A stretch of DNA of 64,000 nucleotides. Source: Bin80 sp026709335. Lineage in GTDB: Bacteria; Bacteroidota; Rhodothermia; Rhodothermales; Bin80. The notes below the pieces were generated by a model, which worked only from the letters and a program-made list of their open reading frames with translations, ran no database searches and was not told the DNA's origin. The stretch covers positions 2,170,001-2,234,000 of the forward strand of contig OZ241385.1 in NCBI GenBank assembly GCA_965200825.1, in the 5' to 3' direction. Position 1 is the stretch's first letter. Each line of letters begins with the position of its first letter. A program made the translations under genes and the position numbers. Positions 28,592 through 37,635 of this stretch are shown in pieces.

Positions 28592-30106
28592 ATGAAACGA
28601 GATTTTTCTACACAAACAACTTTACTCCTCGCTGCTGCAATTCTAGTTGTGGTAAACCTGATCGGGCTGAACATCTTTGGACGGCTGGACCTGACTGATG
28701 ACCGAGTTTATTCACTCTCACGCGCATCCAAAGACATTGTCCAGAACCTTGAAGACCCTGTTACGATCACAGCATTCTTTACCGCAGACCTTCCAGCACA
28801 ATTTGCGTCGAATCGGCGATTTTTGAAGGATAAACTTGACGACTATCGTGCTTATGGCGGACAGAATGTTGAATACCAGTTCATTGACCCCGGAGACGAT
28901 GAAGAATTACGGGGAGAAGCTGGCCGATTAGGCATTCCTCCTGTTCAGATCCAAGTGGTTGAAAGCGATAACGTGCAACTGAAAAATGCCTATATGGGTG
29001 TGGCAGTTGAATATGAGAACAATCGCGAAACCATCCCGGTGGTTCAGGATCTTTCAAGGCTTGAGTACGATCTGACTAGCTCCATTCGACGATTGACACG
29101 CTCGGAAAAGCCCCTTGCAGGGTTCTGGTCGGGGCATGGAGAACCCGATCCGATGCAGAATATGCCAACCCTGCAACAAAACCTCTCCACAAATTATGAT
29201 GTCCAGATAGTGACCGGTGAAGATCTGACGGGAACGAATCGCCCTGATGTTCTGCTGATTGTTGCTCCGGCGGACACGATCCCTGAATCCGATCTTCAGG
29301 CATTGGATGCCTACATCATGGAGGGAGGGCGTGTTGGATTTTTACTGAACCGCGTAGCTGCCAACCTTCAGGCCGGCCAGGCTGTCGAGTTGAATATTGG
29401 CATTGAACCTCTCCTGGCCAATTATGGAATTGTACTGGCCCCCAACCTGATCATGGATGAAGAAAGTTCTGTCGTTACCGTACAGCAACGCCAGGGTTTT
29501 TTCAATATTTCCCAGCAGATTCAGTATCCACTCTTCCCGGTTGCATCTCGATTCAATTCAGAAAATTTGATGGTGAATCGACTCCAGGATCTGATGTTTT
29601 ATTTTGTGAGCTCACTGGATACTACTGCTGCACTACCTAGTGGCGTAACGCTTGAGCCTCTCATCTACTCATCCCCACAAAGTGGCCTGCAACAGGGATT
29701 CTTTATGCTGCAGCCAACACAAACCACTGCAACACTGTCTGGAGGACCTTACCTCCTCGGGGCAGCTTATACCGGTTCCTTCCCCAGTGCATATACGCCT
29801 GGTACGACGAGTGTGCCCACTCGCCTTGTCGTCATCGGAGATGGGGATTTTATCAATGAATCCATTGTCCCCGCACGTGGAAGCAATGCACAGTTCGGAT
29901 TAAATCTGGTAGACTGGCTTGCTCAGGACGAGGCTCTGCTGACCATCCGCTCAAAATCAATTGCACCCCGCACATTGCGGGACGTCTCAGAAGGGATGCG
30001 ACCGGTGATCAAATATTCCACCATGTTTGGGCCCCTGTTGATTGTGGTTCTCTTTGGACTTGAACGCTTGCGAAGGCGACGTGCAAGGAAAATCGTAGTT
30101 ATGTAA
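28592..30106 (+). CDS. gldG: GldG-like ABC-type auxiliary protein
   Basis: A 504-residue protein with an N-terminal membrane anchor (residues about 10-30), a large periplasmic part of the ABC_transp_aux/GldG type (YSLSRASKDIVQNLEDPVT near 42-60, FWSGHGEPD near 177-185) and a C-terminal membrane helix followed by a very basic tail (ERLRRRRARK). This is the standard topology of the third component of GldFG-type complexes. It is followed 11 bases later by a DUF4340 gene, the usual partner. Confidence 0.87.
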   Translation: MKRDFSTQTTLLLAAAILVVVNLIGLNIFGRLDLTDDRVYSLSRASKDIVQNLEDPVTITAFFTADLPAQFASNRRFLKDKLDDYRAYGGQNVEYQFIDPGDDEELRGEAGRLGIPPVQIQVVESDNVQLKNAYMGVAVEYENNRETIPVVQDLSRLEYDLTSSIRRLTRSEKPLAGFWSGHGEPDPMQNMPTLQQNLSTNYDVQIVTGEDLTGTNRPDVLLIVAPADTIPESDLQALDAYIMEGGRVGFLLNRVAANLQAGQAVELNIGIEPLLANYGIVLAPNLIMDEESSVVTVQQRQGFFNISQQIQYPLFPVASRFNSENLMVNRLQDLMFYFVSSLDTTAALPSGVTLEPLIYSSPQSGLQQGFFMLQPTQTTATLSGGPYLLGAAYTGSFPSAYTPGTTSVPTRLVVIGDGDFINESIVPARGSNAQFGLNLVDWLAQDEALLTIRSKSIAPRTLRDVSEGMRPVIKYSTMFGPLLIVVLFGLERLRRRRARKIVVM

Positions 30107-30117
30107 TCTATTGACTG

Positions 30118-31008
30118 ATGCGAAACAAGCAACCTCTCGTGCTCGGAGGCACACTGGTAGTGCTATTGGGCATTGCCTGGCTGGCCGGTGTTTTTGAACG
30201 AAACCCGAGCAATATTCGTGTACCTGAACTGAATCTGCCCACAGATGAAGTGACGCAAATCACCATTGTGCTTCCTGACACTGACCTGCTACTGGAGAAA
30301 CAAGGCACACAATGGTTTGTTCGGGAACCTGTGAACATGCCTGCCGACTCCGTAACTGTCGCACGTATCCTGAATGAATTGGGTGATTTATCCCTGACGG
30401 CCCGCGTTACCAGCAACCCAGATCGCTATCAAGTTTACGGAATTGACTCAACCGCCTCTACAGTGACTCTCACGTGGCCAGATGGATTTGAGGAGATTGT
30501 GATCTCTCGGCAAGGACGGGATTATACGTCCATTTACGTGCGCCTCGGAGAGGATCCGAATGTTTATTCAACCGATAGTCGGGTTACCGTCAACCAGGAT
30601 CCTGAACGATGGCGTGACCGCATGGTTGTGAATACCGATAATAGCCCTGTGACCTCTGCTACTGTGTTTCGGCAAGGTTCATCCTACGAAGTCTCCATGA
30701 TTGATGGTGCCTGGATGATTGATGATCAGCCTGCAGACAGTATGCAGGTTGCGAATTGGCTCCGCCGGTTTGCCCCATTGAATGCAGACGGCTTCATAGA
30801 TGATCTTCCTCCACAGATTCTTACTGACGCCAGCTATCGCGTGAATCTGTCAACCAGTTTGAATACAACCGTATCCATTCAGGCAATGCCTGCCGAATCT
30901 GCTGTCGCCCTAACTTCGGGTGGAAGCCAGTTCACCTATAGGGTCTTGGAGAGCCGCCTGGATCAACTGTTTCCTAATCCGGAGTCGCTACTTGCCCAGG
31001 AAGAATAA
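30118..31008 (+). CDS. DUF4340 domain protein
   Basis: A 296-residue protein with an uncleaved N-terminal hydrophobic segment (LVLGGTLVVLLGIAWLAGV, residues about 7-25). It then has the beta-rich repeated DUF4340 domain: ITIVLPDTDLLLEKQGTQW near 43-61 and the repeat AWMIDDQPADS near 200-210. It is usually the last gene of gldA-F-G-like sets and is thought to be part of that envelope complex; the mechanism is unknown. htpG starts 9 bases later, so the operon may extend into it. Confidence 0.85.
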   Translation: MRNKQPLVLGGTLVVLLGIAWLAGVFERNPSNIRVPELNLPTDEVTQITIVLPDTDLLLEKQGTQWFVREPVNMPADSVTVARILNELGDLSLTARVTSNPDRYQVYGIDSTASTVTLTWPDGFEEIVISRQGRDYTSIYVRLGEDPNVYSTDSRVTVNQDPERWRDRMVVNTDNSPVTSATVFRQGSSYEVSMIDGAWMIDDQPADSMQVANWLRRFAPLNADGFIDDLPPQILTDASYRVNLSTSLNTTVSIQAMPAESAVALTSGGSQFTYRVLESRLDQLFPNPESLLAQEE

Positions 31009-31017
31009 ATTGAACCC

Positions 31018-32868
31018 ATGGCTGAAAAAACATCAACTCAGCAATTTGAATATAAAGCCGAGATGCAGCAGTTGCTGCATCTCATTGTCAACTCTCTGTA
31101 CACCAATCAGGAGATTTTCCTGCGGGAATTGATTTCCAATGCATCTGATGCACTCAATAAGGCGCGACTCCAGAGATTGACTGATCATTCCGGAGATGAT
31201 CATACCGATCTTCAGATCTCGATTCAACTGGACGAGAGTGCCAATACCCTATCGATTGAAGATACGGGTATCGGGATGACCCGTGAAGATCTCATTGATC
31301 GATTGGGAACTATCGCAAGCAGTGGTACGCTCGCTTTTATCAAGGAGCAAAAAGCATCCGGTAAACCTGTTGATGCAGGCATGATTGGCCAATTTGGCGT
31401 GGGTTTTTATTCTGCGTTCATGGTTGCGGATCAAATTGTACTTGACACCTTGCATTCTGGTGAAGGAGCAGAGCCTCTCACCTGGACAAGCGAAGGCACA
31501 GGATCCTATGAGATCAGCCCAGGCACCCGGACCGACCCTGGAACCAGAATTACACTGCACCTGAAAGAGGACGCCAAGGAATTTGCGGATGAAGCTCGTG
31601 TCCGGTCTATTATCCGAAAGTATTCCAATTTCGTGGACTTTCCGATCAACCTTGGCTCCGATCAGGTGAACACACTCAAGGCACTCTGGAAAAAACGAAA
31701 AGATGATATTAGTGAGGACGAGCGGAATGAGTTCTACAAGTTCATAACGGGGGATTACACGGACCCTTTTGGTCATCTCCATCTTCAGATTGAAGGATTA
31801 CTGTCCTTCGAGGCTCTTCTCTTTATCCCTTCACAGGCTCCTGCATCTCTTTTCAGAGAAGATCATCGAACCGACCTCCACCTTTATTCTTCGGGGGTGT
31901 TCGTGCGAGATGATGCCGAAGATCTGCTCCCTGATTATCTGCATTTTGTGCGAGGTGTTGTGGATACGGATGACCTCCCTTTGAATGTATCCAGAGAAGT
32001 AACCCAAAATAGCCCAGTGGCCAAGCGTATCCGATCTACATTGACCAACAAGCTCCTGGGGCTCCTGAAGGAATGGGCTTCCGAAGATCCTGAACGATAC
32101 GAGAAATTCTTTTTGAATTTTGGCTCCGCACTCAAAACCGGGCTTTGGAGTGATATGTCCCGACGGGATGATCTCCTGGAACTGATGCGCTACCCCTCAA
32201 CAGATGACAAACAATTGACCTCCCTGCAAGACTATGTTGAGCGGATGCCGGATGACCAACAAACCATTTATTATCTGTTGGCTGATTCTCTCGAGTCCGC
32301 GCGCAAGAGCCCTCATCTCGAGGTGTTTGCCAGAAAAGGTATTGAGGTCCTGCTATTGCCCGATCCTATTGATGCACTCACACTTCCGAACGTACCCAAG
32401 TTCAAGGAAAAATCTTTCACGAGTGTGACAGGAGCTGACCTTGACTTGGGCGATATGCCGGAATCTGAGTCCTTGCCAGGGGATGATGTTGATACACTTC
32501 TGTCCTTGTTCCGTATCCGGTTGGGAGACCAAGTCCAGGATGTAACGTCTTCTAAACGACTGGTTGATTCGGCAGCAACCCTCGTAGCAGCCAAAGATGG
32601 GATTGATCCACAGTTGGAGCGCATGATGAAATCCATGAATCCTGAATTTGAGGGAGCAAAAAAAGTACTGGAGTTGAATATTGAGCATCCTCTGATGAAA
32701 AATATTCTGGCGCTTAAGTCTTCTTCTGAGGATCAGGATTTCTTGATTGAAGAAACCATTGATCAGGTATACGAAGGCGCTCTCTTGTTGGACGGAAATC
32801 TCACGGAACCCTCCGCGTTCGTTTCGCGCATGACTCGTATCCTTGTAGATGCAACCCGCACTCCGTGA
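31018..32868 (+). CDS. htpG: Chaperone HtpG (Hsp90 family)
   Basis: A 616-residue cytoplasmic ATP-dependent chaperone. The GHKL ATPase motifs are clear: ELISNASDALNKAR near residues 39-52, IEDTGIGMTREDL near 80-92, and QFGVGFYSAFMVAD near 126-139. The middle domain carries LYSSGVFV and LPLNVSREVTQNSP near 318-331. The C-terminal dimerisation domain is present. The eukaryotic charged linker is absent, as expected. Its TGA overlaps the GTG start of the downstream ROK gene. I see no heat-shock operator upstream. Confidence 0.96.
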   Translation: MAEKTSTQQFEYKAEMQQLLHLIVNSLYTNQEIFLRELISNASDALNKARLQRLTDHSGDDHTDLQISIQLDESANTLSIEDTGIGMTREDLIDRLGTIASSGTLAFIKEQKASGKPVDAGMIGQFGVGFYSAFMVADQIVLDTLHSGEGAEPLTWTSEGTGSYEISPGTRTDPGTRITLHLKEDAKEFADEARVRSIIRKYSNFVDFPINLGSDQVNTLKALWKKRKDDISEDERNEFYKFITGDYTDPFGHLHLQIEGLLSFEALLFIPSQAPASLFREDHRTDLHLYSSGVFVRDDAEDLLPDYLHFVRGVVDTDDLPLNVSREVTQNSPVAKRIRSTLTNKLLGLLKEWASEDPERYEKFFLNFGSALKTGLWSDMSRRDDLLELMRYPSTDDKQLTSLQDYVERMPDDQQTIYYLLADSLESARKSPHLEVFARKGIEVLLLPDPIDALTLPNVPKFKEKSFTSVTGADLDLGDMPESESLPGDDVDTLLSLFRIRLGDQVQDVTSSKRLVDSAATLVAAKDGIDPQLERMMKSMNPEFEGAKKVLELNIEHPLMKNILALKSSSEDQDFLIEETIDQVYEGALLLDGNLTEPSAFVSRMTRILVDATRTP

Positions 32869-33764
32869 TCTCTATCGTGAAATCTGATTCTCTCATTGGA
32901 GGAATTGAAGCGGGAGGAACAAAGTTTGTCTGTGCCATTGGGCATCCCCCCAATGATATTCAGGCTCTGGAGCGGTTCCCAACAACGACGCCGGAAGAAA
33001 CGCTTGGTCGGACATTAGATTTTTTTCAAAATCAACCACGGTTGCCGGATTCAATTGGAATTGCAACTTTTGGCCCGGCGGATGTTCACCCTGACTCAGA
33101 GACCTACGGTTATATCACGAGTACACCCAAACCAGGCTGGTCTAATACAGATTTGGGCGGAGTGATCTCGCGGGAATTGCAACTACCTATTGTCTTTGAT
33201 ACAGACGTCAATGGGGCGGCTGTGGGAGAATATTTATGGGGGAACGGACAGGGCACCAAGAATTTACTTTACCTGACTATCGGTACTGGTATTGGGGGCG
33301 GTGCTCTGGTAAACGGGAAGCCTATCCATGGGCTCGTACACCCAGAAATGGGGCATCTATTTCTGCCACGGGCTGAGGGGGATGATTATGAGGGGTATTG
33401 TCCATTTCACGGGACCTGTCTGGAGGGAATGGCCTGTGGGCCTGCAATTGAGGATCGTTGGGGAATTCCTGCCAAATCTATGCCCCCCGATCATATCGGA
33501 TGGTCATTTGAGGCGCACTACATCTCGCTTGCACTGGTCAATCTGATTTTAACTCTCTCCCCCGAGCGAATCATTCTGGGTGGAGGGGTCATGCAGCAGA
33601 TGCATTTATTCCCATCCATCCGTTCGCGTGTCGTATCGCACTTGAATGGATATGTACAAGCAAGTGAGCTTACCTATGAGATTGACCAGTACATCATTCC
33701 TCCCGGTCTGGGAAGCAAGGCGGGGGTTCTTGGAGCTATGGGGCTCACGATCCAGTTTTTATGA
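32865..33764 (+). CDS. ROK-family sugar kinase (fructokinase-like)
   Basis: A 299-residue kinase. The N-terminal phosphate motif is GGIEAGGTKFVCAIG near residues 12-26. The catalytic Asp lies in FDTDVNGAAVGE near 108-119. The GTGIGGGALVNGK motif is near 137-149, and the zinc motif CPFHGTCLEGMACG is near 178-191. The C-x(4-8)-H-G-x-C-L-E-G pattern fits bacterial fructokinase/ROK kinases that phosphorylate a hexose with ATP. The GTG start overlaps the htpG stop codon; a second GTG lies a few codons in. Substrate identity is inferred. Confidence 0.88.
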   Translation: MISIVKSDSLIGGIEAGGTKFVCAIGHPPNDIQALERFPTTTPEETLGRTLDFFQNQPRLPDSIGIATFGPADVHPDSETYGYITSTPKPGWSNTDLGGVISRELQLPIVFDTDVNGAAVGEYLWGNGQGTKNLLYLTIGTGIGGGALVNGKPIHGLVHPEMGHLFLPRAEGDDYEGYCPFHGTCLEGMACGPAIEDRWGIPAKSMPPDHIGWSFEAHYISLALVNLILTLSPERIILGGGVMQQMHLFPSIRSRVVSHLNGYVQASELTYEIDQYIIPPGLGSKAGVLGAMGLTIQFL

Positions 33765-33909
33765 TGTATCGCTAACTCGTTATAAAAGATTGAATTCTCA
33801 CAAAAATAGCGAAGAATCCAAAACTTAAATCGAAACAACTGACATTTCTGTATTTCGGAACCGATGAATCCTCGATTGCGTCCAATGGCCTTCCAGATAG
33901 CACTTCCTC

Positions 33910-35106
33910 GTGATGCCTCTCGACTCCTCCCATATATCAGACATTTTTGCTGACCGTGGACCTGCCAGATATTTCCATGGTCGGACACGGATCCTGCGAA
34001 ATTTCAATCATTTTTTAGAGCTTGCGAAGACAAGGGATGGTCGGACGACCATGTTGATTCAGGGAGCGCCAGGCGCGGGGAAGACGGCCCTTTTGGAGGA
34101 AATGGCCATAGATGCCATGGAAAAACGATGGAATGTCGTTGAAATCAATTTGGATGATTTGTACAATCCTGTCCATATGGCACAGACGCTAGGTAAACCC
34201 TACGTTGCTCGTAAGCAGACGTCCATAAAAGCTGATGCAAAGTTATTGGGTGCAGAGCGGATCAAGGAAATTGCAGGAGATTCAAGCGTGTCCCATGTTC
34301 TTGAAAACATTGATCCCAGGAAGGGGCTACTTTTAATTCTTGATGAAGCCCAACGTGTTGCTGATTTCTCTGGCGCCCCCGAGAAGAAGATTCAGGTGTC
34401 GGCAACATTGGACAAGCTCCATAACGGTAAATTGTCCCATCCAGTTATCCTACTTGCGGCGGGATTGGGGATGTCAAAGGCATCATTCGGTGACTTGGGG
34501 ATTTCAAGATTTCGGGGAGGATGTTTTGTAGAATTGGGAGCCTTGGGCGGAGAACCTGAACGTGCGGTAATCCGTGATTGGCTTGTAAAAGAGGGAGGCG
34601 CCAAGGAGGATCCAACTCCGTGGATTGATGCGATTGCCCAGAAAACGCATGGTTGGCCTCAGCATATTTCGGCCTATGGGGATGCCGCAGCAAAGCAAAT
34701 CCAATACGATGATGGGGAGATGACTTCTGAAGGGCTGGATGTCGTGTACAAACTAGGAACGCAGAGACGGGAGGCGTATTACAAACAACGGGCACATGAT
34801 TTCTCCGAAGAAGAACGCCAGTCCCTTGCAAATGCATTTGCAGATATTCCATTAGAGGAAAGTACGACTCGCAGTGAGATTGTGTCTTTCCTGGCAGAGG
34901 ATTTTGGAGCGCACCAAGCCGAAACGCTGTTTAACGAGGCCCTGCAAAAGGGATTGCTGGGCGCATGCGATGGTCGTTACGGCATTCCCATTCCTTCTAT
35001 GCACACTTGGCTAAAGGATGAATATGGTCGAGAGAGAATCGAATCCCCCCGCCAGAAGCGAGCGAGCCGGAATTGGCACGAACGGAACTCCGGGATGGAG
35101 CGCTGA
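33910..35106 (+). CDS. AAA ATPase, STAND/ORC-like, function unknown
   Basis: A 398-residue protein with F-x-G-R-x-x-I (YFHGRTRILRNF, residues about 20-31), Walker A GAPGAGKT near 54-61, Walker B LLILDEAQRV near 138-147 and a sensor-like HPVILLAAGLG near 177-187. These are followed by helical lid and winged-helix-like regions (FSEEERQSLANAF, TRSEIVSFLAEDFG). The C-terminal 25 residues are very basic. Such proteins are scattered in accessory regions of Bacteroidota and often serve as sensors or switches. The next gene, 275 bases on, is a broken TIR-like gene on the same strand. A defence role is only inference. Confidence 0.75.
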   Translation: MMPLDSSHISDIFADRGPARYFHGRTRILRNFNHFLELAKTRDGRTTMLIQGAPGAGKTALLEEMAIDAMEKRWNVVEINLDDLYNPVHMAQTLGKPYVARKQTSIKADAKLLGAERIKEIAGDSSVSHVLENIDPRKGLLLILDEAQRVADFSGAPEKKIQVSATLDKLHNGKLSHPVILLAAGLGMSKASFGDLGISRFRGGCFVELGALGGEPERAVIRDWLVKEGGAKEDPTPWIDAIAQKTHGWPQHISAYGDAAAKQIQYDDGEMTSEGLDVVYKLGTQRREAYYKQRAHDFSEEERQSLANAFADIPLEESTTRSEIVSFLAEDFGAHQAETLFNEALQKGLLGACDGRYGIPIPSMHTWLKDEYGRERIESPRQKRASRNWHERNSGMER

Positions 35107-35380
35107 CCTTAGACGTGGCGGCGGCGTGAGGCGGACATTCCCTGATTCTGACCAGTGCTTACTCGTGGAAGTTCCTCCATGATGCACCGTGGCTGCTACT
35201 AACCGGAAAGACAGTTGTTGGACGGGATTCGTACCCGCTGAAGAGTAGCGTCTTTCCACGGCGCACGTCTCATTCCTCTTGGCACATACCGGAAATAACC
35301 GCGCATACTCAAATAGTCGCTGGATAGATACTCATCCGTTCTCTACTTTACGGCATAGATGCTAAAGTGGAGAATGAGCC
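35107..35380. other. Intergenic region between AAA ATPase and TIR-like gene
   Basis: 274 bases without a supported gene. The short ORFs here are not protein-like. It may hold the promoter of the TIR-like gene. Confidence 0.4.
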
Positions 35381-35877
35381 ATGGCACGAAGGGTGTTTTA
35401 CAGTTTCCACTATAAGCCTGACAACTGGAGAGCGAGTCAGGTCAGAAACATGGGAGTCATCGAAGGCAATCGTCCGTGTACGGATAATGAGTGGGAAACC
35501 ATCACGGGCAGTGGTGATAAGGCAATCAAGAAGTGGAGAGCAGAACAGTTAGACGGCAAGCCTTGTGCAGTTGTCCTTATTGGGGCCAAGACAGCCGGTC
35601 GAAAGTGGATTAATTATGAGATCGAAAAAGCTTGGGGAGACAGAAAGGCGTCGTTGGTGTATATGTACACGGCCTCTCCGACAAAGATAAAACCCAAGCG
35701 ACGAAGGAGGCTAACCCATTCACCAGAGTCCGTGACCCAGACTCGGGCAAGAAGCTGTCGGAAACCGTCCAAGCCTACGATACACCGTGCTCTACCAGCA
35801 AGTTTGTCTACAACTATATCAAGGGAAATCTCGAAGAATGGGTAGAAGAAGCGGTCAGGATTCGGAAAAATGCATGA
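35381..35877 (+). pseudogene. TIR-like DUF1863 (ThsB-type) protein, one-base frameshift
   Basis: The first frame gives MARRVFYSFHYKPDNWRAS, the typical opening of the MTH538/DUF1863 TIR-like fold, with AVVLIGAKTAGRKWINYEI near residues 64-82 and EKAWGDRK, then leaves homology. A second frame from about 35645 resumes with GVVGVYVHGLSDKDKT and runs to 35877, ending in a helical EEWVEEAVRI. Adding one G in the AAAGGCG at about 35652 joins the two into a 166-residue protein of normal family length. Relatives include ThsB of Thoeris, which makes a signalling nucleotide on phage infection. Here the gene is either dead, phase-variable or wrongly assembled. Confidence 0.75.
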
Positions 35878-36184
35878 CGGACTCAAAACATGTCGTCTAG
35901 CGAACGCACGCACCGGAGAGACTCCGACGATACGTCTCCTTCCGCACGCGGCAGTCCCGCGGTCAGTGGGGCACCGTGCGGAAGTCGCTGCAGGAATTCA
36001 TCTGAAACCTGTCGCAAGGCTCGGTAGTCAATGTCGATGGTCCACTAAGATGAATATCAAACTGCCCCGATTAATCAGATATCATGGATAACAGGTTACC
36101 CTGACGGGGCTTATCATACCGAAGCCTAACAAAACCTGATCCTAATCAGGCATTCCTAATCAACTCATTTCTGTCGACCGCGTT
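35878..36184. other. Non-coding stretch before IS110 relic
   Basis: Mostly GC-richer non-coding sequence. An imperfect inverted repeat (CTGATCCTAATCAGG at about 36136-36150) lies near the presumed IS110 end. No gene is seen. Confidence 0.4.
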
Positions 36185-37166
36185 TCTCCACTAGTTTAGA
36201 CGTTCACCGGGACACCATTGCGGAGTGCGTCTATGATTCGCAGACGCGCCGTCCCTGTTACGAGACGGAGTTTTGTGCACACACGTCAAGCAAGTTGTCT
36301 TGCTTCGTGAGAGACGTCCACCGGAGGTACGGTGAATTTCGTGCTTGCTACGAGGCGTCTTCCGGTGGCTATGTATTGCACAAGGATCTGAAGGAACTGG
36401 GGGTGGACTGTGCTCTGTTGACGGAGTGTCTCATTCCTGATCGAAAATTTGAATCCGCGCGGGGGCTGGTGCGCAGTCGCACGGGATTGATTCAGAATCT
36501 TCACCGATCCAAAATGCGTGTGATTCATCTTTTGCGTGCGGGCAGGTTTATAATTCGGGAGGTTACTGGACGAAAAAGTTCATGGTTTGGGTCAACCAAG
36601 TGGAGTTGAGTGAGCCCAATGATAAGCATGTTTTGCGCGGCCATCTGGCGGAGATTGATTTCATCCAGTCTCGGATCCGGGAGGTAGAGCGGTAAATCCG
36701 AGTCACCCCCGCATTGCCCAAGTTTCGCGAATCGACGCAAATTCTGCGAGGGTTACGGGGAATTGGATTGATAACCGCGATGTAACTGATCTGTGAGATT
36801 GGAGACTTCATCCGGTTCAAAAGTGCCCCAGCACTGATGGGCTACCCGGGACTGATTCCCTCGCAACATTCATCGGGGAGTACGACCCGCTACGGAGGCA
36901 TTACCAAGACTGATAGTCCACAGGCGCGGAAAGCGCTGATCGGGACAACCTGGAAGTACATCTACTCCCTGCGGGTTAGCGTATCCCTCCGGGCGCGTCA
37001 GCAGGATTGCAGCACTCGAGTCGTAGAAATCAGTCGGCGAACACAGAAACGATTGTACAAACAGTATCGCTCGCTGACCAAACGCCGACCTCCCAAAGTG
37101 GCCGTCGTCGCACTCGCCCACGAACGGTCGGGTTTTTGTGGGAAGCCATGCAACCCGTCCCAGTGA
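36185..37166 (+). pseudogene. IS110-family transposase, decayed
   Basis: The N-terminal DEDD motif is visible as SLDVHRDTIAECVYD near 36195-36240, continuing through YEASSGGYVLHKDL and the coiled R-L-V-R-S-R-T region to about 36600. Then frames change (VELSEPNDKHVLRGH) and a TAA interrupts after RGIGLITAM near 36785. The C-terminal Transposase_20 domain resumes with SAPALMGYPGLIPSQHSSG near 36830-36880 and GGITKTDSPQARKAL. Several lesions make it inactive. IS110 elements lack terminal repeats, so ends cannot be set. Confidence 0.85.
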
Positions 37167-37380
37167 AATGAATCCGCAAAACACTCGGAACAATGTAACA
37201 AAAAATGTGCCTAATGCCCAAGAATGGAACCTTTATTCTATACCAGAGCTCCCTATGTTATGAGAGAACCTGTGAGGAGAGACTGTTGCGCAAAATTCGA
37301 TAGTTTTATGCAGCGGTCTCGTCGTGTCTTATTTCCAAGAGCAGGTTTTAGCCTTTTTCCTTAACCAGATTTTTGTAATC

Positions 37381-37635
37381 ATGAACCGATTTGTTTTACT
37401 CCCCCTGATTTCTGCTGGGTTAGCTCTGCTGTTCCTAGCTGCGATACCAATAGTATTCAATGCCGAGGACGGAGTTGTGGAGCATACGTCAGTAACTTCT
37501 TACGCTGCAACAGACACCGAGAATGGGTCGTGCTGCTCGTCAAAGGGTAATCATTGCGTTGTCACCGGGACCAGTGAAGGTACTGTAATTATCCCAGACA
37601 CGCAATGGATCACTGGTGGTGATCCATGCCCGTAA
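37381..37635 (+). CDS. Small secreted Cys-rich peptide, NVEALA-like
   Basis: An 84-residue peptide from the ATG at 37381. A signal-like hydrophobic segment (LLPLISAGLALLFLAAIPIVF, residues about 5-25) is followed by a short mature part with cysteines (SCCSSKGNHC near 49-58) and a terminal GGDPCP. In Bacteroidota, short peptides of this layout (the NVEALA group) precede six-bladed beta-propeller proteins, and here the gene overlaps such a propeller gene by 10 bases. The exact family is inferred from layout, since the diagnostic N-V-E-A-L-A string itself is not present. Confidence 0.55.
   Translation: MNRFVLLPLISAGLALLFLAAIPIVFNAEDGVVEHTSVTSYAATDTENGSCCSSKGNHCVVTGTSEGTVIIPDTQWITGGDPCP

Noticed and set aside
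35381..35877. Calling a Thoeris system
   Set aside because: No ThsA-like SIR2/STALD NADase gene is nearby; only a broken TIR-like gene is present.
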